64,000 nucleotides of DNA, taken from positions 62,001 to 126,000 of the forward strand of contig NZ_RBAK01000010.1 in assembly GCF_003626595.1 (NCBI RefSeq). The letters are read 5' to 3'. Numbering within the stretch: position 1 is the first letter of the stretch; each line of letters starts with the position of its first letter. Source of the stretch: Micromonospora endolithica (GTDB lineage: Bacteria; Actinomycetota; Actinomycetes; Mycobacteriales; Micromonosporaceae). Under the pieces are notes generated by a model that made no database searches, was not told the origin of the DNA, and saw only the letters and a program-made list of their open reading frames with translations. The position numbers were made by a program, and so were the translations under genes. This document shows positions 59,198 to 64,000 of this stretch, in pieces.

Positions 59198-60964
59198 TCA
59201 GCTGGCGCGCACCCAGACCGTCACGTCGGCCGGCACCCGGCTGTCGGCGTCCAGCGGACCACTGGTGGCCACCAGCTCACCGGCCGGCGGCGGCACCGGG
59301 GTGGGGCCGAAGTTGGTCAGCACGGTGAGGCCGGCGTTGTCGAACGCGAGCACCTCGTCGCCGGTCTCCCGCCAGCGCAGGGTGCCCCGGCCCAGCCCGT
59401 GTTCGCGGCGTAGCCGCAGGGCGGTCCGGTACAGCTCGTACGTGGAGCCGGGGGTACCACGCTGCCGGTCCAGCGCGTACTCCGCCCACATCGGCGGTTG
59501 CGGCAGCCAACTGGCGTCGGTCGGCCCGAAGCCGTACGACGGTGCGTCGGCCTCCCACGGGATCGGCACCCGGCAGCCGTCCCGGCCGCGCTGGGTCTGC
59601 CCGCTGCGCAGCCAGGTCGGGTCCTGCCGGGCCTCGTCGGGCATCGTCGTGTGCTCGGGCAGGCCCAGCTCCTCGCCCTGGAACAGGTATGCCGAGCCGG
59701 GCAGGGCGAGCATCAGCAGCGTCGCCGCCCGGGCCCGGCGCAGGCCGAGCGCGGCGTCCGGCTGCGGGTCGCCGATGCCGACCCCGTTGGGCCGCCCGGC
59801 GCTGGTGTCCAGACCCAGCCGGGAGGCGTGCCGCACCACGTCGTGGTTGGAGAGCACCCAGGTGGTAGGCGCGCCGACCGCGTCGGTGGCCTCCAGCGAG
59901 CGGGTGATGACCGCGTACTGGGCCGGCGCGGTCCAGGAGGCGAGCAGGAACTCGAAGTTGAACGCCTGGTGCATCTCGTCCGGTCGCACGTACCGGGCCA
60001 GTCGCTCGGCCGGCTCCACCCACGCCTCGGCGACCAGGACCCGCTCGCCCGGGTAGCTGTCCAGCAGCGCCCGCCACTCCCGGTAGACCTCGTGCACGCC
60101 GTCCTGGTCCCACATCGGCGGGCGCGGCTTGTCCACCGTCTGCCCGGAGAGGATCTCCTGCGGCTCCTCCCAGTCGGCCAGGTCGGCCTGCTTGATCAGG
60201 CCGTGCGCCACATCCACCCGGAAGCCGTCGACCCCGCGGTCCAGCCAGAACCGGAGCACGTCCAGGAACTCCGCCCGTACCTGCGGGTTGTCCCAGTTGA
60301 GGTCGGGTTGGCCGGTGTCGAAGAGGTGCAGGTACCACTGGCCGGGCCGCCCGTCGGCCTCGGTGATCCGGGTCCACGCCGGCCCGCCGAACACGCTCTG
60401 CCAGTCGTTGGGCGGCTGCGCCCCGTCCGGGCCCTTGCCGTCGCGGAAGACGTACCGGTCGCGTTCGGGGCTGCCCGGTGCGGCCGCCAGGGCGGCGGCG
60501 AACCACCGGTGCGCCGACGAGGTGTGGTTGGGCACCAGGTCGACGATCACCCGCAGCCCGCGGGCGCGGGACTCGGTGATCAGCTTGTCCGCGTCGGCGA
60601 GGGTACCGAAGAGCGGGTCGACGTCCCGGTAGTCGGCGACGTCGTAACCGGCGTCGGCCTGCGGCGACGGATAGAACGGCGAGAGCCAGACCGCGTCCAC
60701 GCCCAGCTCGGTGAGGTGGTCGAGGCGGGCGGTGATGCCCGGCAGGTCACCGACGCCGTCGCCGTCGGAGTCGGCGAACGAGCGCGGATAGATCTGGTAG
60801 ATGACGGCCTCGGTCCACCATCCGGTGGTCGGGTCGGCGGACGTGTCCTGGTGCGTGGGGTTGCTGTTCAGGGCCTTCTCCCGTGTGTCGAGCGTGCGCT
60901 GTCGAGGTGGCGTGCCCGGGGTGGGGTTCCGTTCAGTGTGCCCGGGGTGGCGCGGTCGATTCAC
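59198..60964 (-). CDS. Alpha-glucosidase, GH13
   Basis: A 588-residue glycosidase of the GH13_23/31-like group (oligo-1,6- or alpha-glucosidase). Conserved regions: DLVPNHTSSAHRWF, GVDGFRVDVAHGL with the nucleophile D, LVAEAWVEP with the acid E, and WVLSNHDVVRHAS with the third D. The N-terminal 45 residues are not conserved. The GTG at 60964 overlaps the LacI gene by 32 bp; a later start (around 60870) cannot be excluded. It completes the ABC-LacI-glucosidase operon, hydrolysing imported alpha-glucosides in the cytoplasm. Confidence 0.93.
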   Translation of the reverse strand: MNRPRHPGHTERNPTPGTPPRQRTLDTREKALNSNPTHQDTSADPTTGWWTEAVIYQIYPRSFADSDGDGVGDLPGITARLDHLTELGVDAVWLSPFYPSPQADAGYDVADYRDVDPLFGTLADADKLITESRARGLRVIVDLVPNHTSSAHRWFAAALAAAPGSPERDRYVFRDGKGPDGAQPPNDWQSVFGGPAWTRITEADGRPGQWYLHLFDTGQPDLNWDNPQVRAEFLDVLRFWLDRGVDGFRVDVAHGLIKQADLADWEEPQEILSGQTVDKPRPPMWDQDGVHEVYREWRALLDSYPGERVLVAEAWVEPAERLARYVRPDEMHQAFNFEFLLASWTAPAQYAVITRSLEATDAVGAPTTWVLSNHDVVRHASRLGLDTSAGRPNGVGIGDPQPDAALGLRRARAATLLMLALPGSAYLFQGEELGLPEHTTMPDEARQDPTWLRSGQTQRGRDGCRVPIPWEADAPSYGFGPTDASWLPQPPMWAEYALDRQRGTPGSTYELYRTALRLRREHGLGRGTLRWRETGDEVLAFDNAGLTVLTNFGPTPVPPPAGELVATSGPLDADSRVPADVTVWVRAS

Positions 60965-61967
60965 GCACCACCAGTCGAGTGGGCAGGATCACCGGTGCTC
61001 CGGGCGGGTGGGCGGGCGGGTCCAGCCGGCGTCCGACGAGCGGGTCCAGCAGGATCCGGGCGGCCAGCAGGCCCTGCTCCGCGGCCGGCTGGGCGATCGT
61101 GCTCAGCCCGAGCACGCCGGCCAGGTCGTGGTCGTCGATGCCGATGACGCTGACGTCCTGCGGTACCCGCAGGCCGGCGTCGCGCAGGGCGGTCATCGCG
61201 CCCATCGCCATCTCGTCGCAGGCGGCGAAGATGGCGGTCGGCGGATCGCCGCGACGCAGCAGTTCCTCGGCGGCCCGGGTGCCGCCGTCGATGGTGAACC
61301 TCGACTCGACGTCCAGGCTGGGGTCCGGGGTGAGCCCGGCGGTCCGCAGGGCCGCCAGGTAGCCCCGCCGGCGGTCCAGGTGGGTGGTGAAGGCCAGCTC
61401 GTCGTCGGGGTCGCCGGAGATGTGTGCGATCCGGCGGTGGCCGAGGTCGAGCAGGTGCCGGGTGGCGGTCCGCGCGGCGGCCACGTCGTCGATGCGTACG
61501 CAGGGCCAGCCGGGCACCACGGTGCCGGAGCTGACGGTGACTCCGGGCAGGTCCAGGGCGGACAGGGCGGGCAGGTCTACCCGGCGCAGCGGGGTGGCGA
61601 CCAGCATCACGCCGTCCACCCGCTTGTGCAGGTTGGCCGTGTGCAACACCCGCTGCCGGATCTGCTCCCGCCCGCCGAGGTTGTAGAGCAGCAGGTCGTA
61701 TCCGCACTGGTGGAGGAACTCCTCGACCGCCTCCACCACGGTGCCGAAGAACCAGCGGGTGATCCGGGGGACCACCACGGCGATGGTGCCGGTCCGGCCG
61801 CCGGCCAGTCGGGACGCGCTCGGCGAGACCCGGTAGTCGAGCTGTTGCGCGGCGGCGAGCACCCGGCGGCGGGTGTCCGCCGATACGGTCGGCAGGCCGC
61901 GCAGCGCCCGCGAGACGGTGGCGGTGGAGACGCCGGCCAGCCGGGCGACGTCGTCGATCCTGGTCAC
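60933..61967 (-). CDS. LacI-family repressor
   Basis: A 344-residue regulator with the LacI helix-turn-helix (MTRIDDVARLAGVSTATVSRALRG) and hinge (SPSASRLAGGRTGTIAVVVPRITRWFFG). The periplasmic-binding-like sugar domain follows (HLLDLGHRRIAHISGDPDD, AIFAACDEMAMGAMTALRDAGLRVPQDVSVIGIDD). It sits between the ABC permeases and the alpha-glucosidase, so maltose- or trehalose-type sugar control is likely. GTG 61967 has GGGGG upstream. No clear LacI operator is visible within the window; it may lie beyond the right end, upstream of the binding-protein gene. Confidence 0.93.
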   Translation of the reverse strand: MTRIDDVARLAGVSTATVSRALRGLPTVSADTRRRVLAAAQQLDYRVSPSASRLAGGRTGTIAVVVPRITRWFFGTVVEAVEEFLHQCGYDLLLYNLGGREQIRQRVLHTANLHKRVDGVMLVATPLRRVDLPALSALDLPGVTVSSGTVVPGWPCVRIDDVAAARTATRHLLDLGHRRIAHISGDPDDELAFTTHLDRRRGYLAALRTAGLTPDPSLDVESRFTIDGGTRAAEELLRRGDPPTAIFAACDEMAMGAMTALRDAGLRVPQDVSVIGIDDHDLAGVLGLSTIAQPAAEQGLLAARILLDPLVGRRLDPPAHPPGAPVILPTRLVVRESTAPPRAH

Positions 61968-61995
61968 GGTACGTACCCCCGCTCCGTGCCACCCA

Positions 61996-62027
61996 CCGCC
62001 GCCGCCGGGAATCTCCGGCGGCGGCGG
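61996..62027 (-). terminator. Hairpin between permease and LacI genes
   Basis: CCGCCGCCGCCGG (61996-62008) pairs perfectly with CCGGCGGCGGCGG (62015-62027) around 6 nt, downstream of the permease gene and upstream of lacI; may attenuate the operon. Confidence 0.6.
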
Positions 62028-62034
62028 GGGAGGA

Positions 62035-62994
62035 TCAGCCCTTGACGCTGCCGGCGAGCAGGCCGCGTACGAAGTAGCGCTGGAGGGACAGGAACACGAT
62101 CAGCGGTACGACGATCGAGACGAACGCACCGGCGGTCAGCCGCTGCCACTCGTTGCCCCGGGTACCGGCCAGCTCGGCGAGCCGGACGGTGAGCGGGGCG
62201 ACCTCGTCGTTGCCCCCGGCGAAGATCAGCGCGACCAGCAGGTCGTTCCAGACCCAGAGGAACTGGAAGATCCCGAATGCGGCGAGCGCCGGGGTGACCA
62301 GGGGCAGCACGATGGTGCGGAAGATCTTCGGGTGGGTGGCGCCGTCGACCCGGGCCGCCTCCATCAGATCCTTCGGCAGTTGCGAGATGAAGTTGTGCAG
62401 GAGGAAGACCGCCAGCGGGAGCGCGAAGCAGGTGTGCGCGAACCACACCTGGGCGAAGCGCTGCGAGCCGTCCAGGTCCCAGGCCGGCAGCACCGTGACG
62501 CCGCCGAGGCTGACACCGGTGGAGAAGAACCTCAGCAGCGGCACCAGGGCCATCTGCAGCGGCACGATCTGCAGGGCGAAGATGCCGATGTAGATCCAGT
62601 CCCGGCCGCGGAAGTTGATCCAGGCCAGCGCGTACGCGGCGAGCGACGCGAAGGCCAGCGGGAAGAGCACCGACGGGATGGTGATCGCCAGTGAGTTGAT
62701 GAAGTAGCTGGCGAGCTGTCCGGACGAGCCACCGAACAACACGTCCTCGTAGTTCTGCAACGTGAACTGCGGGTCGCGGAAGAAGGTCCACCAGCCGGTG
62801 GACTTGATCTGGTCCTCCGGCCGGAACGACGAGATGAACAGGCCGAAGGTGGGGATGGTCCAGACGATCGCGATGACGATCGAGACGGCCGTGGCGGTCC
62901 GGGTGTTGAGGCGACGGCGGACCCGTCGGGCCGGGCCCTCCCGCTTGGTGATCTTCTGGGTGCCGGTCGGCACGGTGGGCGTAGCGGTGGTCAT
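62035..62994 (-). CDS. Carbohydrate ABC transporter permease (MalG-type)
   Basis: A 319-residue inner-membrane permease with six hydrophobic segments. The EAA loop contacting the ATPase is EAARVDGATHPKIFRTIVLPL. The opening basic segment (TKREGPARRVRRRLN) is cytoplasmic. Its ATG at 62994 lies 1 bp from the stop of the MalF-type gene. Alpha-glucoside import is inferred from the neighbouring GH13 gene and LacI regulator. The ATPase is probably a shared MsiK-type protein elsewhere. Confidence 0.94.
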   Translation of the reverse strand: MTTATPTVPTGTQKITKREGPARRVRRRLNTRTATAVSIVIAIVWTIPTFGLFISSFRPEDQIKSTGWWTFFRDPQFTLQNYEDVLFGGSSGQLASYFINSLAITIPSVLFPLAFASLAAYALAWINFRGRDWIYIGIFALQIVPLQMALVPLLRFFSTGVSLGGVTVLPAWDLDGSQRFAQVWFAHTCFALPLAVFLLHNFISQLPKDLMEAARVDGATHPKIFRTIVLPLVTPALAAFGIFQFLWVWNDLLVALIFAGGNDEVAPLTVRLAELAGTRGNEWQRLTAGAFVSIVVPLIVFLSLQRYFVRGLLAGSVKG

Positions 62995-62995
62995 C

Positions 62996-64000
62996 TCAGC
63001 CCTCCCGCTGCTGACGCAGGTTGCGGATCTGGTAGATCACGATCGGGACGACCAGGATGAACAGGAAGACCGCGAGCGCGGAACCCCGCCCGTCCTCGCC
63101 GTACCGGAACGCCTGGTTGTACATCTCGTTCGCGATCACGCTGGTCTCGTAGTTGCCGTTGGTCGCGGTGCGCACGATGTCGAAGACCTTGAGGGTGGCG
63201 ATGGTGATCGTCACCACCACGACGATCAGCGCGGGCCGGATGCTGGGCAGGGTGATCTGCCAGAACATCTGCCAGGGGCTCACCCCGTCGAGCCGGGCGG
63301 CCTCCACGATGTCCGCGGGGATCGCCTTGATCGCGGCCGAGAGGATGACCATCGCGAAGCCGGCCTGGATCCACACCATGATCACGATCAGCAGCAGGGT
63401 GTTGAGCGGTGAGTCGAGCAGCCACTGCCTCGGCTCGCCGCCGAGACCCACCACGATCTGGTTGAGCAGGCCGATCTGCTCCTGTTCGGCCCCACGGAAC
63501 GCGTAGACGAACCGCCAGATGATGGCCGCTCCGACGAACGAGATGGCCATTGGCAGGAAGATCAAGGACTTGGCGAACCTCTCGAACCGGGCCCGGTCCA
63601 CCATGACGGCGTAGGTCAGCCCGATCGCGGTCGCGGCCAGCGGCACCAGCAACACCCACGTCAGGGTGTTGAGCAGCACCCGGAAGATCGAGTCGTCGGC
63701 GAACATCCAGACGTAGTTGTCGAGGCCGACGAAGTTCTCGCTCCGTCGGTCCATCAGGGACAGCAGGATCGTGCGCAGCGCCGGGACGACCAGCCCGATG
63801 AGCAGCAGCAGCACCGTCGGCAGCAGGAAGAACAGGGCGAAGAGGCCCTCTCGTTGCCGGGGCCGTCGGGGTGGCGGCGCTCCGCTCGCCGAGGCGGCGA
63901 CGAGTTGCGCCTCACGGCGGCGAGCGACGGCGGTCGGCACGACGTCGAGGAGCAGCAGCAGGCCGCCCACGACGAGGACGAACGCCAGCAGCCCGTACAT
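62996..64000 (-). CDS. Carbohydrate ABC transporter permease (MalF-type), start may lie outside
   Basis: At least 334 residues of a MalF-type permease, running to the last base. The EAA loop is EAARLDGVSPWQMFWQITLPS. An ATG occupies 63998-64000, but the family usually begins near here with extra N-terminal hydrophobic segments (MYGLLAFVLVVGGLLLLLD...), so the true start may be beyond the window. A binding-protein gene should lie further right. Substrate as for the partner permease. Confidence 0.9.
   Translation of the reverse strand: MYGLLAFVLVVGGLLLLLDVVPTAVARRREAQLVAASASGAPPPRRPRQREGLFALFFLLPTVLLLLIGLVVPALRTILLSLMDRRSENFVGLDNYVWMFADDSIFRVLLNTLTWVLLVPLAATAIGLTYAVMVDRARFERFAKSLIFLPMAISFVGAAIIWRFVYAFRGAEQEQIGLLNQIVVGLGGEPRQWLLDSPLNTLLLIVIMVWIQAGFAMVILSAAIKAIPADIVEAARLDGVSPWQMFWQITLPSIRPALIVVVVTITIATLKVFDIVRTATNGNYETSVIANEMYNQAFRYGEDGRGSALAVFLFILVVPIVIYQIRNLRQQREG

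Overview
The window is GC-rich actinobacterial DNA, most likely from Micromonosporaceae (Micromonospora or a close relative). Supporting signs are strong G/C third-position bias with long antisense shadow frames, frequent GTG starts, a complete four-gene conservon, NucS-type mismatch endonuclease, crotonyl-CoA carboxylase/reductase, Scy/FilP-like coiled-coil proteins, NAD-glutamate dehydrogenase of the ~1,690-residue class, and small intergenic palindromic repeats. I see no tRNA, rRNA, CRISPR array, prophage or transposase. It reads as ordinary chromosome.

Layout. 0-6.5 kb: partial DUF1540 protein, secreted lysozyme-like protein, DUF4126 membrane protein, NucS, aldehyde dehydrogenase, FHA protein and alpha/beta hydrolase. 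6.7-21.5 kb: short-chain acyl-CoA region, with a tandem-domain 3-hydroxyacyl-CoA dehydrogenase, crotonyl-CoA carboxylase/reductase, methylmalonyl-CoA epimerase, thiolase, MeaB-like GTPase and a B12 mutase whose specificity residues (F80, Q198) mark it as isobutyryl-CoA mutase IcmA. Two DivIVA-like coiled-coil proteins (Scy/FilP-like) and an AI-2E-type permease sit inside it. Four of its promoter regions carry the same 14-bp TetR-style near-palindrome, suggesting a local regulon. 21.6-33.4 kb: CnoX-like co-chaperone, arginase-family hydrolase, divergent regulator/MFS pair, class B penicillin-binding protein and NAD-glutamate dehydrogenase. 33.5-37.7 kb: sortase overlapping its probable repeat-rich surface substrate, then a secreted CBM2-GH6 cellulase with a CebR/CelR-type box between -35 and -10. 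37.8-40.1 kb: three proteins of unknown function, two sharing a C-terminal domain. 40.3-44.2 kb: conservon cvnABCD. 44.3-48.9 kb: lactonase, substrate-binding/VWA protein and exopolysaccharide phosphoglycosyltransferase. 49-53.5 kb: signalling cluster of two SpoIIE-type phosphatases, a MarR regulator and a cobalamin-binding protein with the CarH-type W-x9-EH photoreceptor motif but no DNA-binding domain. 53.6-59.1 kb: xylose genes (ROK repressor, xylA, xylB) and an MFS transporter. 59.2-64 kb: alpha-glucoside operon (two ABC permeases, LacI, GH13 glucosidase), running off the right edge.

The most interesting candidates are the B12 photoreceptor-like protein translationally coupled to a SpoIIE phosphatase, the shared operator across the acyl-CoA genes, the overlapping sortase/substrate pair, and a 12-bp inverted repeat that coincides with an insertion inside xylB. 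All assignments come from reading the sequence and recalled family knowledge; no database search was run.
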